A stretch of DNA of 64,000 nucleotides from JAKFWF01 sp031429105 (GTDB taxonomy: Bacteria > Pseudomonadota > Alphaproteobacteria > Rhizobiales > Hyphomicrobiaceae), in the NCBI GenBank assembly GCA_031429105.1, contig JANOYV010000138.1, positions 1 through 64,000 on the forward strand, given 5' to 3'. Below are positions 25,512-35,157 of this stretch, in pieces. Within the stretch, counting starts at the first letter, position 1, and the number at the start of each line of letters is the position of its first letter. The notes below the pieces were generated by a model. That model ran no database searches. It was given only the letters and a program-made list of their open reading frames with translations, and was not told the DNA's origin. The translations under genes were made by a program, and so were the position numbers.

Positions 25512-27305
25512 ATGTCGCTGCTCTTCCGGATCGTCTACGCCGCCCACGCCAACGGCACGCACCACAAGTTGGCGCTCGACGCCTTGCAGGGATTGCAGAT
25601 CGAAAACAGCGAGGCTTGGACGCGCCTGTTTATGAAACACGCCGAAACGTACATGATCGGTGCCAAAGATCCTGATAACATCTTCAAGGATTTCAAGAAT
25701 CATGTGCTGCATGTGGGCGACACGTACTGGGGCGGCGCGCCCGAGCAAGTCGTTGCTTGGTATGGCAAAACGGTCGATGCTCTGAAGGAGCAGCGCTGGG
25801 CCGATGCCGTTTATGCGGCAGGCGTGACGAGCCATTATTACACCGACCCGATCCATCCCTTCCACACGGGCCAGACCGAAGCCGAGAACGCGATCCATCG
25901 CGCCGCCGAATGGAGCATTAATCGCTCTTACAACGATCTGCGCAAGCTTGGCGTCGAGCGTTATCCGGTGCTCGCGGTGCCGGTGCCAGTCGGTCCCGAT
26001 TGGCTTAAAGGCATGGTGTGCAACGGTGCCGAGTTCTCGCATCGGTACTATGAGAAGCTGATTGCACACTACGACATTCATCGTGGTGTAACGGATCCGC
26101 CGGCTGGTCTCGATGGCATCGCGCGCGGAATCGTTGCCGAACTGTTGGTCTATGCAGCGACCGGGTTTGCCCGGATTCTGGAAAAGGCAATCGATGAGGC
26201 AGCCGTCGCGCCGCCGCACGTTGAGTTGACACTTAATACAATCATGGCTGCAATCAAAATCCCGGCCAAGGCGCTGGCCAAGCGATTGTCTAATATCGAA
26301 GATCGCAAGGTCGTGGAGGCGATGTACGATGAACTGAAGTCGACCGGCCGCGTCGACAAGACGTTGCCGGAAGATGATCGCATGGTGCGCGATCTGCATG
26401 CGAAGGAGGTGCTTGCGCCCAAACTCGTCAAGCAGGCCGCTGAGCGCGCTGCACGCATGAAGGTTGCTCAACCCGTTAGTGTCGCTGCACATCAGCCAAA
26501 TTTGGCAAAAGTCGAGGCGGTGGCCAAATCGTTGGCGACCAACCCAACGACTGTACCGTCAACCGTTGCGGCTCCGTTGGTTCAACCGGTTGCCCGCGTA
26601 ACACCACCTGCGCCCGTCGCCGCAATGCCGCCACTGAAACAGCCATCACCGGTGGCAGCGCCACTAGCACCAGTGGCGGCGTCAGTTGTGCCGACCGTGC
26701 CAGCAGTTTCGGTGCCAACGATTGCGCAGCCGGTGGCCGCTGTTGCCCGCCCAGTTGTTGCGCCTGTTGCGGCGGCTGTGCCGAAAGCGGTTCCTGTCAT
26801 GCCAGCTGCGCCAATGGCAGTTGCAACGTCCGTGCCCTCAATCAAGGCCGCAGCAGAGCCAAGGGAGACGACTGCACGCAAATATTATCTGAGCGAAGGC
26901 GACGACCTGGAGGCAGCACCCTCGATTGGGCCAAAAATGGCCGAGCGGTTCGCGAGCTTTGGCGTCAAGACTGTCTCTGACTTTCTCGATTTGTCACCCG
27001 ACGCCATTGCGACGAAGCTGGCGGATCGCAATATCGACGGCAGCTTGGTCGAAGAGTGGCAGTACCAAGCGCTAATGGTTATGGAGGTTGCTGGGTTGCG
27101 TGGAACGCATGCGCAGTTGCTGGTCGGCGCTGGCTATCTGACAGCCGAGGCCGTCGGCCTTGCCGATCCGGTTCAGTTGTCGGCTGACGTACTCAAGTTC
27201 GCCACCAGCACCGACGGCAAACGCGTGCTGCGCGACGGCAACCCACCCGACATCGAAAAGATCAAAACCTGGGTCAGTTGGGCCGCCGAAGCACGCGCGG
27301 CGTAA
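25512..27305 (+). CDS. Phospholipase C/S1-P1-like domain fused to DUF4332
   Basis: A 597-residue cytoplasmic-looking protein in three parts. Residues 1-300 resemble zinc-dependent phospholipase C/S1-P1 nucleases: an early H in YAAHANGTHHKLA, H near HVGDTYWGG, and the SHYYTDPIHPFHTGQTE block whose H and D residues would bind zinc. Residues about 325-455 are a flexible proline/alanine/valine linker. Residues 460-597 form DUF4332, two helix-hairpin-helix-like units (APSIGPKMAERFASFGVKTVSDFL and GLRGTHAQLLVGAGYLTAEAV) of the kind that binds nucleic acid. No signal peptide is seen, unlike secreted phospholipases. Confidence 0.7.
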   Translation: MSLLFRIVYAAHANGTHHKLALDALQGLQIENSEAWTRLFMKHAETYMIGAKDPDNIFKDFKNHVLHVGDTYWGGAPEQVVAWYGKTVDALKEQRWADAVYAAGVTSHYYTDPIHPFHTGQTEAENAIHRAAEWSINRSYNDLRKLGVERYPVLAVPVPVGPDWLKGMVCNGAEFSHRYYEKLIAHYDIHRGVTDPPAGLDGIARGIVAELLVYAATGFARILEKAIDEAAVAPPHVELTLNTIMAAIKIPAKALAKRLSNIEDRKVVEAMYDELKSTGRVDKTLPEDDRMVRDLHAKEVLAPKLVKQAAERAARMKVAQPVSVAAHQPNLAKVEAVAKSLATNPTTVPSTVAAPLVQPVARVTPPAPVAAMPPLKQPSPVAAPLAPVAASVVPTVPAVSVPTIAQPVAAVARPVVAPVAAAVPKAVPVMPAAPMAVATSVPSIKAAAEPRETTARKYYLSEGDDLEAAPSIGPKMAERFASFGVKTVSDFLDLSPDAIATKLADRNIDGSLVEEWQYQALMVMEVAGLRGTHAQLLVGAGYLTAEAVGLADPVQLSADVLKFATSTDGKRVLRDGNPPDIEKIKTWVSWAAEARAA

Positions 27306-27331
27306 CAACGTTGTTTGAGCCTGCTCGATCA

Positions 27332-27354
27332 TTAGGTCAGTATTGCTGACCTAA
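27332..27354. promoter_or_regulatory. Palindromic operator candidate upstream of indolepyruvate oxidoreductase
   Basis: TTAGGTCAG (27332-27340) and CTGACCTAA (27346-27354) are perfect inverted copies around TATTG. There is no T-run, so it looks more like a dimeric repressor site than a terminator. It lies 74 bases before the ATG at 27428, a normal operator position. The regulator is not identified. Confidence 0.5.
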
Positions 27355-27427
27355 CTTGCCATGACGAACGAAACGAACTATGTTTCAATCAAGCATTGAA
27401 GGCGATTGAAGCGGCTGAGGTGTTCCC

Positions 27428-30400
27428 ATGGCAAAGAGCGGCGTGTCACTCAGCGATAAATTTGACCTCGACGAGACCCGACAAATCTTGACCGGCACCC
27501 AGGCGATCGTGCGCCTGGCGCTTACTCAGAAGAAGCGGGATGAAGCAGCAGGGCTGAACACGGCTGGTTACATCTCAGGCTATCGCGGCTCGCCGATTGC
27601 TGGCCTTGAGGGCGCGTTCCAACGGGTAAAAACCCTTACGACGAAACACAACATCCACTTCCACTCGGGCCTCAACGAGGACTTGGCCGCCACCGCCATC
27701 TGGGGCACGCAGCAGGCGGAGCTGCGCGGCGAAGGCAAATATGACGGCGTATTCGCACTCTGGTACGGCAAGGGTCCAGGCGTCGATCGCTCGGGCGACG
27801 TGTTCCGCCACGCCAACCATGCGGGCACGTCCAAGAACGGCGGCGTCGTCGCCCTGATGGGCGACGATCACACCTGCGAAAGTTCGACCTCCGCGCACCA
27901 ATCCGAATTTGCCTTCGTCGATGCGATGATCCCGGTGATCAACCCGGCTGGCGTCCAGGAAATTCTCGACTTCGGATTATTGGCCTTCGCTTTGTCGCGG
28001 TACGCTGGCGTTTGGGTCGGCCTTAAATGCGTGAAGGATAACATCGAATCGACCTCCACCGTTGATGGTTCGACGGACAGGGTAAAAGTCGTCATCCCCG
28101 ATGATTTCGTCATGCCACCGGGCGGCTTGAACATTCGTCTCGGCGATCAGGCGCTCGATAAGGAAGCCCGTCTGCACGACTACAAGCGGGCCGCAATCCA
28201 GGCCTTCACCCGCGCCAACAAACTCGACCGTACCATCATGAGTGGAGGGTCAGCTCCCAAGATCGGCATCATCACCTGCGGCAAGAGCTATCTCGATACG
28301 CGCCAAGCGCTCGACGAGCTTGGGCTCGATGAGGTTTCGGCCAACCAACTCGGTTTGCGCGTCTACAAAGCTGGCATGACGTGGCCGCTTGAGCCACAAG
28401 GTGTGCGGAAATTCGCCGAAGGCCTCGACCTGATTATCGTGGTCGAGGAAAAGCGCTCGCTGTTGGAAACGCAGGTCAAGGAGCAGTTATACGGACGCGT
28501 CAATGCGCCTGTGGTGATCGGCAAGAAGGACGAGAACGAGCAGTGGCTGTTCCATGCCAAGGGCGCGCTTGACCCCAGTGAGATCGCAATCGCGGTCGGC
28601 GAGCGGCTGATCAAGTTCGGTGCAGGCGAGGGCGTTAAGGCGAAGGTCGCCGAACTCAAGCGTCTCGAAGGCAACGCACCGCTATCAAAGGAAGCCTTCA
28701 GCCGCACGCCTTATTTTTGCGCTGGGTGCCCGCACAACTCATCGACCATCGTGCCGGAAGGCGCGCACGCATATGCTGGCATCGGCTGCCATTACATGGC
28801 CCAATGGATGGACCGTGCGACCGACGGTTTCACGCAAATGGGCGGCGAAGGCACCAATTGGATTGGCGAAGCGGCGTTCTCCAAGCGGCGGCACATTTTC
28901 CAGAACATCGGTGACGGAACCTACATTCACTCAGGGTCCCTTGCGATCCGCGCCGCGATGGCAGCTGACGTGAATATCACCTTCAAGATCCTCTACAACG
29001 ACGCTGTCGCGATGACCGGTGGCCAATCGCTCGATGGGCAAATTTCCGTGCCAATGATTGCGAGCCAGGTTGCTGCCGAAGGCGTCAAGAAAATCGCGAT
29101 TGTCACCGACGAGCCGGATAAATATGCGCCAGGCGTCAGTTTTCCCTCCGGCGTTGTCGTCCATCACCGCCGCGATTTGCAGGCCGTCCAGCTGGATCTT
29201 TCGACCAACGATGGCGTGACGGTTCTGATCTACGACCAGACCTGCGCTGCCGAAAAGCGGCGTCGTCGCAAGAAGGGCGAGTTTCCCGATCCCGACAAGC
29301 GCATCTTCATCAATCCGGCGGTGTGCGAAGGCTGCGGCGATTGCGGCAAGAAATCGAACTGCGTGGCGGTCATTCCGCTTGAGACCGAGTTTGGCCGTAA
29401 GCGTGCGATTGACCAGTCGGCCTGCAACAAGGACTTCTCCTGCACGGAAGGTTTCTGTCCGAGTTTCGTCACCGTGCACGGCGCAAAGGTGAAGAAATCA
29501 AAAGGCGTTGCAGCCGACAGCAGCATCGCCACCATCTTGGGCGCGTTGCCTGAGCCAACACTGCCGACGCTGAACGGTCCGTATTCAATGATCGTCACAG
29601 GCGTTGGCGGAACTGGCGTTGTGACAATCTCGGCCGTGCTTGGCCAAGCAGCCCACATCGAGGGCAAAGGGTTCGGCTCGATCGACATGACCGGCCTTGC
29701 GCAAAAAGGCGGCGCTGTTGCCTGTCACATGCGGGTTGCGCGGACATCAGATGAGATCCACGCCATTCGCGTCGGCGTCGGCAATGCCGATCTGATTATG
29801 GGCGGCGACCTCGTCGTCACTGCGTCGAACAAGATCCTCGAGACCATGCGGCCCGATCACACAGCCGTTGTGGTGTCGACCTATGAAATGACGACCGGCG
29901 ATTTCACTCGCAACTCGAACCTCACCGTTCCAGGTCTTGCCTTGCGCACGGCGATTGCGGATCGCGTTGGCAAGGGCCAGCTCGATATGCTCGATGCACA
30001 CGAGGCCGCGGTCAAGCTGTTCGGCGATTCGATTGCGTCGAATATGTTCCTGCTCGGCTTTGCCTTTCAAAAGGGTCATGTGCCAATTGGCTCAGCTGCT
30101 ATCGAACAGGCGGTTGAACTCAATGGCGCAGCGGTCGCGATGAACCTGCAAGCCTTCCGCTTCGGGCGTTTGGCGGTTCATGATCCAGCTGCCATCGAGC
30201 GGTTGATCAAACCGGTCTCGAACGTCGTGCCGAAGCCGCAAACGTTGGATGATCGGATTGCCTTCCGCAGCCAGCACCTCACCGCGTATCAAGATGCAAG
30301 TTTGGCCGAGCGCTATCGCTCGAAAGTCGCTTGGATTGCTGGCATCGAGAAGGATAAGACGCCGGGTAAATCAGGCTTGACCGATGCTGTGGTTCGCAAT

Positions 30401-30913
30401 TATCACAAGCTGCTGGCGATCAAAGATGAGTACGAAGTTGCGCGTCTGTACATCGATGGTACGTTTGAGAAGGCGCTGGCCGAACAGTTCGATGGCGTGA
30501 AGTCGATCGAGTTCCATTTGGCGCCACCAATGCTCAGCTGGTTCCACAAGGACAAGTTGACAGGTCAACCGCGCAAGGTGAAGCTTGGCCAATGGATGTT
30601 GCCGGTGTTTCGTCAATTGGCGAAAGCCAAGCGCTTTCGTGGTTCAGCGCTCGATCTGTTTGGCTATTCGACCGAGCGTAAACTTGAGCGGCAAATGATT
30701 GCCGATTACGAAAAGCTGCTCGACGAAATTGCGCTACGATTGACTTCGGCAACCCACGCGACGGCTGTTGCACTCGCCTCGTTACCGGAAGAGATCAAGG
30801 GCTTCGGTCACGTCAAGCACGCGAATTATGAAGCGGCGAAAAAGCGTGAAGCATCGCTGATGGCAATGCTGCGCGATCCAAAGCCCGCGCCGCTCAGAGT
30901 TGCTGCCGAGTAG
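27428..30913 (+). CDS. Indolepyruvate ferredoxin oxidoreductase, fused single-chain form
   Basis: An 1161-residue fusion of the alpha, beta and gamma parts found separately as IorA/IorB in archaea. The N-terminal part carries thiamine-pyrophosphate-enzyme sequence (YRGSPIAGLEGAF), CAGCPHNSS near 431, GDGTYIHSGSLAIRAA, an iron-sulphur set CEGCGDCGKKSNC near 634, and the gamma-type region GVGGTGVVTISAVLGQAA near 725 followed by a C-terminal DUF6537-like part. It oxidatively decarboxylates arylpyruvates (from Trp, Phe, Tyr) to acyl-CoA with ferredoxin. It stands alone, preceded by a palindromic operator candidate. Confidence 0.93.
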   Translation: MAKSGVSLSDKFDLDETRQILTGTQAIVRLALTQKKRDEAAGLNTAGYISGYRGSPIAGLEGAFQRVKTLTTKHNIHFHSGLNEDLAATAIWGTQQAELRGEGKYDGVFALWYGKGPGVDRSGDVFRHANHAGTSKNGGVVALMGDDHTCESSTSAHQSEFAFVDAMIPVINPAGVQEILDFGLLAFALSRYAGVWVGLKCVKDNIESTSTVDGSTDRVKVVIPDDFVMPPGGLNIRLGDQALDKEARLHDYKRAAIQAFTRANKLDRTIMSGGSAPKIGIITCGKSYLDTRQALDELGLDEVSANQLGLRVYKAGMTWPLEPQGVRKFAEGLDLIIVVEEKRSLLETQVKEQLYGRVNAPVVIGKKDENEQWLFHAKGALDPSEIAIAVGERLIKFGAGEGVKAKVAELKRLEGNAPLSKEAFSRTPYFCAGCPHNSSTIVPEGAHAYAGIGCHYMAQWMDRATDGFTQMGGEGTNWIGEAAFSKRRHIFQNIGDGTYIHSGSLAIRAAMAADVNITFKILYNDAVAMTGGQSLDGQISVPMIASQVAAEGVKKIAIVTDEPDKYAPGVSFPSGVVVHHRRDLQAVQLDLSTNDGVTVLIYDQTCAAEKRRRRKKGEFPDPDKRIFINPAVCEGCGDCGKKSNCVAVIPLETEFGRKRAIDQSACNKDFSCTEGFCPSFVTVHGAKVKKSKGVAADSSIATILGALPEPTLPTLNGPYSMIVTGVGGTGVVTISAVLGQAAHIEGKGFGSIDMTGLAQKGGAVACHMRVARTSDEIHAIRVGVGNADLIMGGDLVVTASNKILETMRPDHTAVVVSTYEMTTGDFTRNSNLTVPGLALRTAIADRVGKGQLDMLDAHEAAVKLFGDSIASNMFLLGFAFQKGHVPIGSAAIEQAVELNGAAVAMNLQAFRFGRLAVHDPAAIERLIKPVSNVVPKPQTLDDRIAFRSQHLTAYQDASLAERYRSKVAWIAGIEKDKTPGKSGLTDAVVRNYHKLLAIKDEYEVARLYIDGTFEKALAEQFDGVKSIEFHLAPPMLSWFHKDKLTGQPRKVKLGQWMLPVFRQLAKAKRFRGSALDLFGYSTERKLERQMIADYEKLLDEIALRLTSATHATAVALASLPEEIKGFGHVKHANYEAAKKREASLMAMLRDPKPAPLRVAAE

Positions 30914-30941
30914 GTCACAGATCACATTAGGCGTGCACGTC

Positions 30942-31940
30942 TTATATTTGCGTCTGCCGGATTCGTGAGGCGTGATCGGCGTTGACGGCGCCTTTGGGAA
31001 TTCGACCGGCCAAGATTTCGGCGGCCTGCGCCACTGTCTCCATCGCTTGATGCTCGATGGCCTCGGGCGTCAGGCCAGCTGTGTGCGGGGTTGCGATCAC
31101 GTCGGCGCGGGCAGCCAGTCGAGGACTTGGCATCTGGTCGGCGGCCCGGCCGACGTCCATGGCAGCGCCCGCGATCCATTTCTCGGTCAGTGCTTTTTCC
31201 AATGCGGCTTCATCGATCAGATTGCCGCGCGACAGGTTGACGAGAAATGCTGTCGGCTTCATGCGGCGCAGTGCACCAGCGTCGATCATGTTCTCGGTCT
31301 CGGCTGTCGCAACCGCGAGCGGCAATACGAAGTCGCTGTTGCGGACTACCTCATCGAAACTCACGCGTTGCACGTAGGGTTCGAACGCTGTGACGTAAGG
31401 GTCGTTGGCCAACACCGTCATGCCGAAGGCGTTGGCGACTTTGCCGATGTGGCGGGCAATCGCACCGTAACCCAGTAGCCCGATGGTCGCGCCCGAAAGC
31501 TGGATGCCTTTGCGCGGCACAGGATTCAACCCGGCGCGATAGTCGCTCACATGCTGTGATACGCCGCGCGCCAGATCGATCATCATGCCAAAGGCCAACT
31601 CCGCAACCGATGCAACGAAGCCGGGGCTCGCTTGGGTGACGAGGATGCCAGCCCTTGATGCCGCTTCGACATCAATCGTGCGGATGTCGACGGCACCGCG
31701 CAGGAACGCAATCACGTCCGGAACGGCGTCGAAAATGTCGCCATGGCCGGGCGTGTTGCGGTCACAGACGATCAGCTGGCAGCCTTTCGCAAGGTGGATG
31801 ACGTGGGCTGCCGTGAGTGGCGCGGCACCTTGGTGCATCACGACATCGCCGAGTGCTTGCAGTCCGCTCAACGCGCGCGCGCCGTAGTAGTTTTCGCGCA
31901 TGTCCGGTGTGTGCGTCAGCAGAATGCGCGGGCGGTTCAT
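30942..31940 (-). CDS. D-isomer specific 2-hydroxyacid dehydrogenase
   Basis: A 332-residue NAD(P)-dependent dehydrogenase. The Rossmann motif GLLGYGAIARHIG is near residue 154; the catalytic arginine and acid regions are in LVNLSRGNLIDEAAL; the catalytic histidine is in VIATPHTAGLTPEA. It would interconvert a D-2-hydroxyacid and its keto acid; the substrate cannot be named. Its start overlaps the rimO stop by four bases (31937-31940), so it is translationally coupled to rimO, a functionally unrelated gene. Confidence 0.9.
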   Translation of the reverse strand: MNRPRILLTHTPDMRENYYGARALSGLQALGDVVMHQGAAPLTAAHVIHLAKGCQLIVCDRNTPGHGDIFDAVPDVIAFLRGAVDIRTIDVEAASRAGILVTQASPGFVASVAELAFGMMIDLARGVSQHVSDYRAGLNPVPRKGIQLSGATIGLLGYGAIARHIGKVANAFGMTVLANDPYVTAFEPYVQRVSFDEVVRNSDFVLPLAVATAETENMIDAGALRRMKPTAFLVNLSRGNLIDEAALEKALTEKWIAGAAMDVGRAADQMPSPRLAARADVIATPHTAGLTPEAIEHQAMETVAQAAEILAGRIPKGAVNADHASRIRQTQI

Positions 31941-33325
31941 ACAAGCTCACCCCACAGGTCGTATTCGTCCGAGTGAACGATCTTGGCCTGAACGATCTGC
32001 CCAGCTTCGAGGTCGGTGGCGCCATTGATGAAGACGCTGCCGTCGATATCCGGTGCATCCCACTTGGAGCGGCCAAGCGCGCCTTCGGCATCGGTCTCGT
32101 CGATGATCACGTCGATGGTGCGGCCGACGCGAGTGGCGAGGATCTCGCGGCTGACTTCCTGTTGGGCTGCCATGAAGCGGTGCCAGCGTTCTTCCTTCAC
32201 CTCTTCCGGTACGGTGCCGTCGAGCGCATTGGCCTTGGCGCCTTCGACCGCCTCGTACTTGAAGCAGCCGACGCGATTGAGGCGGGCTTCCTTCAGCCAG
32301 TCGAGCAGCATTTCGAAGTCGGCGTCGGTCTCGCCAGGGAAGCCGACGATGAATGTCGATCGGATAGCGAGATCCGGGCAGACCGCGCGCCATTTGGCGA
32401 TGCGCGCGGCGGTCTTGTCCTGGTTGCCGGGGCGACGCATGGCCTTCAACACCTTCGGCGAGGCGTGCTGGAAGGGGATGTCGAGGTAGGGCAGGATTTT
32501 GCCGTCGGCCATCAGCGGGATCACATCATCGACGTGTGGGTAAGGGTAGACGTAGTGCATGCGGACCCAGGCGCCGAGATCACCAAGCGCCTTCGACAAG
32601 TCGAGAAAGCGTGCGGCTAAGGGCTGACCTTTCCACAGGCTCGTCGCATACTTGATGTCGAGGCCGTAGGCGCTGGTATCTTGGCTGATCACCAGCAGTT
32701 CCTTGACGCCAGCTTTCACCAGTTTTTCGGCTTCGGTCATGACGTGGTTTGCCGGCCGACTGGCGAGCTTGCCGCGCAAATCCGGGATGATGCAGAACGA
32801 GCAGGTGTTGTTGCAGCCTTCCGAAATCTTCAGGTAGGCGTAGTGCCTGGGCGTCAGTCGAATGCCTTCGGGCGGCACCAGATCCATGAACGGGTCGTGC
32901 AACTGAGGCACCGCTGCGTGCACGGCATCCATCACCTGTTCGTACTGGTGCGGGCCGGTGACGGCGAGCACGCCTGGGTGCGCTGCACGAATACGGTCTT
33001 CCTCGACGCCGAGGCACCCGGTGACGATGACGCGGCCATTGGCCGACATCGCTTCGCCGATGGCGTTCAGACTTTCTTCCTTGGCCGAATTGAGAAAGCC
33101 GCAGGTGTTGACCACCACCACGTCGGCGCCGTCGTAGTCGGCCGCGATCTGATAGCCTTCGGCGCGCAACTTGGTGATAATCCGCTCGCTATCGACCAGC
33201 GCCTTCGGGCAGCCGAGCGACACGAAGCCGACTTTGGGGATTTTCGGCGTGCCCGCGCGACGCGCTTTGGGTGGCAGGGCCGAGCTGCGGCGGGTCGGTG
33301 ATTTGGTCTTGGCTGTGATTGTCAT
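31937..33325 (-). CDS. rimO: Ribosomal protein S12 methylthiotransferase RimO
   Basis: A 462-residue radical-SAM methylthiotransferase. The N-terminal UPF0004 domain starts with KVGFVSLGCPKALVDSERI (C39) and VVNTCGFLNSAKEES; the radical-SAM cluster motif is CNNTCSFC near 170; a C-terminal TRAM domain ends the protein. RimO adds a methylthio group to an aspartate of ribosomal protein S12. The first 30 residues are a basic, low-complexity extension. A later start near MPKIP is not available, so ATG 33325 is kept. Confidence 0.96.
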   Translation of the reverse strand: MTITAKTKSPTRRSSALPPKARRAGTPKIPKVGFVSLGCPKALVDSERIITKLRAEGYQIAADYDGADVVVVNTCGFLNSAKEESLNAIGEAMSANGRVIVTGCLGVEEDRIRAAHPGVLAVTGPHQYEQVMDAVHAAVPQLHDPFMDLVPPEGIRLTPRHYAYLKISEGCNNTCSFCIIPDLRGKLASRPANHVMTEAEKLVKAGVKELLVISQDTSAYGLDIKYATSLWKGQPLAARFLDLSKALGDLGAWVRMHYVYPYPHVDDVIPLMADGKILPYLDIPFQHASPKVLKAMRRPGNQDKTAARIAKWRAVCPDLAIRSTFIVGFPGETDADFEMLLDWLKEARLNRVGCFKYEAVEGAKANALDGTVPEEVKEERWHRFMAAQQEVSREILATRVGRTIDVIIDETDAEGALGRSKWDAPDIDGSVFINGATDLEAGQIVQAKIVHSDEYDLWGELV

Positions 33326-34053
33326 GGGCGCTCTTTACGCGATGTCGGGCCGGAAATGCAAAGGTTCGCCTCGTCGAAGAGGTTATACAACTTTGAGAGC
33401 GGTTTAATGGCGTCGCTTCACTTGCCTTTTTCTTTTTCCCCTCTCAATCGAGGGGGCGGGGTGGCCGTGATCCACACGGCGGTCTTGCCGCATTGTAACA
33501 AGTGGCTCAGAGCCACCCCAGCCGGACGGATTTTCGCGGGGTCCCACCGCGTTTTAGGCGAGGTTGGTTCAGGCCGTTCTAGACCTGTTGGCTGGCCCCG
33601 GTCTCGCTACAGGGCACGCGGAACCCTCCCAGAATTCCAGCGCGTTGCTGAATTAATTCCCGGACCGTCCTATTCAGCTCCCGCACTCAGAACGCCTTCG
33701 AAGCGCGCCCTCGATGAAGCAGAACACGAGGAGTATCTCACGGGTGGCGCAAGCGGGGATAAGTTTGGGTGCGTTTTCTCGCCGCGATAATTTTCAACGT
33801 CGTGAATTTCGGCGTCTACACATCCAATTTCGCGGACCCAACTCTTACATCCGCGTTCCCGGAAAGCCCGCTGGGGTTGTCGTCAATGGGTTCGCTCTTC
33901 AACGCGCGGCTGTCCGGGAACGCATGAGGAGGAAGTGGTGCGCATCTACGGGGACAGCTACCGATTTTGACCATTCAATTGTAATGACGTGCACCTCGCC
34001 ACATTGGTAACTGTCCGCGTGGTATTCAACGACAGAGCAGTAACAATTAGAGA
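33326..34053. other. Long intergenic region with one repeat element
   Basis: About 730 bp between rimO and the convergent-side flavin reductase. The only structure I can support is the 69-bp element at 33950-34018. Open frames here have poor composition and no ribosome-binding sites. The stretch 33420-33480 holds pyrimidine- and guanine-rich runs. It may be a decayed gene region, but no protein family shows. Confidence 0.5.
33950..34018 (+). repeat. 69-bp MITE-like element, copy 1 (degenerate right end)
   Basis: It begins GGGGACAGCTACCGATTT and ends with an imperfect inverted version (ATTGGTAACTGTCCGC). Aligned by eye without gaps, it matches copy 2 at 36582-36650 at 59 of 69 positions and has the same orientation. 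The two copies bracket the flavin reductase and MATE genes. No target-site duplication is obvious. Confidence 0.75.
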
Positions 34054-34722
34054 TTACCGGTAGTTGCCGTCGAATTCGCCCTCAGGGCGGGCATTGGCGA
34101 CTTTGCCGTCGACAACTTCAGGCCGGTTGATCGTGAAGACGTTTTCCGGTTCGATGACGCCGTAGTTCATGTAACCAAGGCGGGCGATGGGCCGCATCGC
34201 TCCGGTATCGACCATACCATCCTTGATGAAGCGGTCATCGATGTGGATGCCGACGACGCGGCCGACAACCATGTAGTGCGTGGTCTTGTGCTCGGGCGTG
34301 ATATTGGGCAGCTCGATCACTTTCCATAGCTTGCACTCCAACGAGGCTGGGGCCTCCTTGACACGCGGCGGCTTGACGAGCCGTGAGGGGATTGCGGTGA
34401 GGCCGGCCATTGCAAGCTCGTCGACGCCGTACGGCACCGTCGCCGATGTGGTGTTCATCTCATAACGTGTATCGTAGGTCGCCATCGAGCAGACAAACTC
34501 GCCAGTGGCGTTGATGTTGCTCAAGCTATCCTTGAGGCCGGCCGAGCCAAAGACGACGTAGTGCGGCTTCTCTGCGACGGCGTTGAAGAAGCTGTAAGGC
34601 GCAAGATTGACAACGCCTCCTTGAGAGACGGTTGAGAGCCACCCGATAGGGCGCGGCACGATGAGCGCTTTGAAGGGGTCGTGTTTGAGACCATGTTTGT
34701 TTTCTATCGCGTCGTAAAACAT
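34054..34722 (-). CDS. Flavin reductase family protein (FMN-binding)
   Basis: A 222-residue split-barrel flavoprotein of the flavin reductase-like (DIM6/NTAB) family. The N-terminal PRPIGWLSTVSQGGVVNLAPYSFFNAVAEKPHYVVF is the FMN-binding core, and EFVCSMATYDTRYEMN and GRVVGIHIDD continue the family pattern. Such proteins reduce flavins or bind FMN in two-component oxygenases. ATG 34722 has GAGGA about eight bases upstream. It is divergent from the MATE gene, and both lie between the two 69-bp repeats. Confidence 0.88.
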   Translation of the reverse strand: MFYDAIENKHGLKHDPFKALIVPRPIGWLSTVSQGGVVNLAPYSFFNAVAEKPHYVVFGSAGLKDSLSNINATGEFVCSMATYDTRYEMNTTSATVPYGVDELAMAGLTAIPSRLVKPPRVKEAPASLECKLWKVIELPNITPEHKTTHYMVVGRVVGIHIDDRFIKDGMVDTGAMRPIARLGYMNYGVIEPENVFTINRPEVVDGKVANARPEGEFDGNYR

Positions 34723-35157
34723 AGAATGTCCTCGGTTTGTTTGCGGCTCACAGGTGACATTAAGACGACAGTTGCCGCTTTGGCTCAAGTGCTTGTGGCC
34801 ACTTTCATTCTTTAAAAGTGGCAACTTCCCCCCGGCTTCCCGCTATCGAAGCAAGGAGCCGAACACCCGTATGCACCGCCTTGGGCCTACTTCGACGATT
34901 GATCTCGATAAACACCACGGTGCGGTGTCGACAGAGACCGCCGCTGTCGGCGAGATCGGGTCAGATGTAACCGCGAACTACCGAGAAATTCGCGGGTATG
35001 CCGAAAAAATACACGTTGCTAAACGGCTGCTTGTATGATTATCCCGACCAGCCTTTCGCTTCGAGGCACATTCGGGTTCTGACTGCGGCCACCCGAGCTT
35101 TGAGGACGCTGATGTCCCAAGAGCTGCTCCGAACCTCCTTTGGGGGATGGAGTACTT
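34723..35157. other. Intergenic region between divergent genes
   Basis: About 435 bp separating the flavin reductase and MATE genes. It must hold both promoters, but I see no clear -35/-10 pair, operator palindrome or RNA fold. Short open frames are without family pattern. Nothing else seen. Confidence 0.45.

Noticed and set aside
25452..26492. 346-codon minus-strand frame opposite the phospholipase-like domain
   Set aside because: Shadow of the plus-strand gene, whose zinc-binding block is recognisable.
33356..33790. 144-codon open frame in the gap after rimO
   Set aside because: No family pattern, no ribosome-binding site and disordered composition; treated as non-coding.
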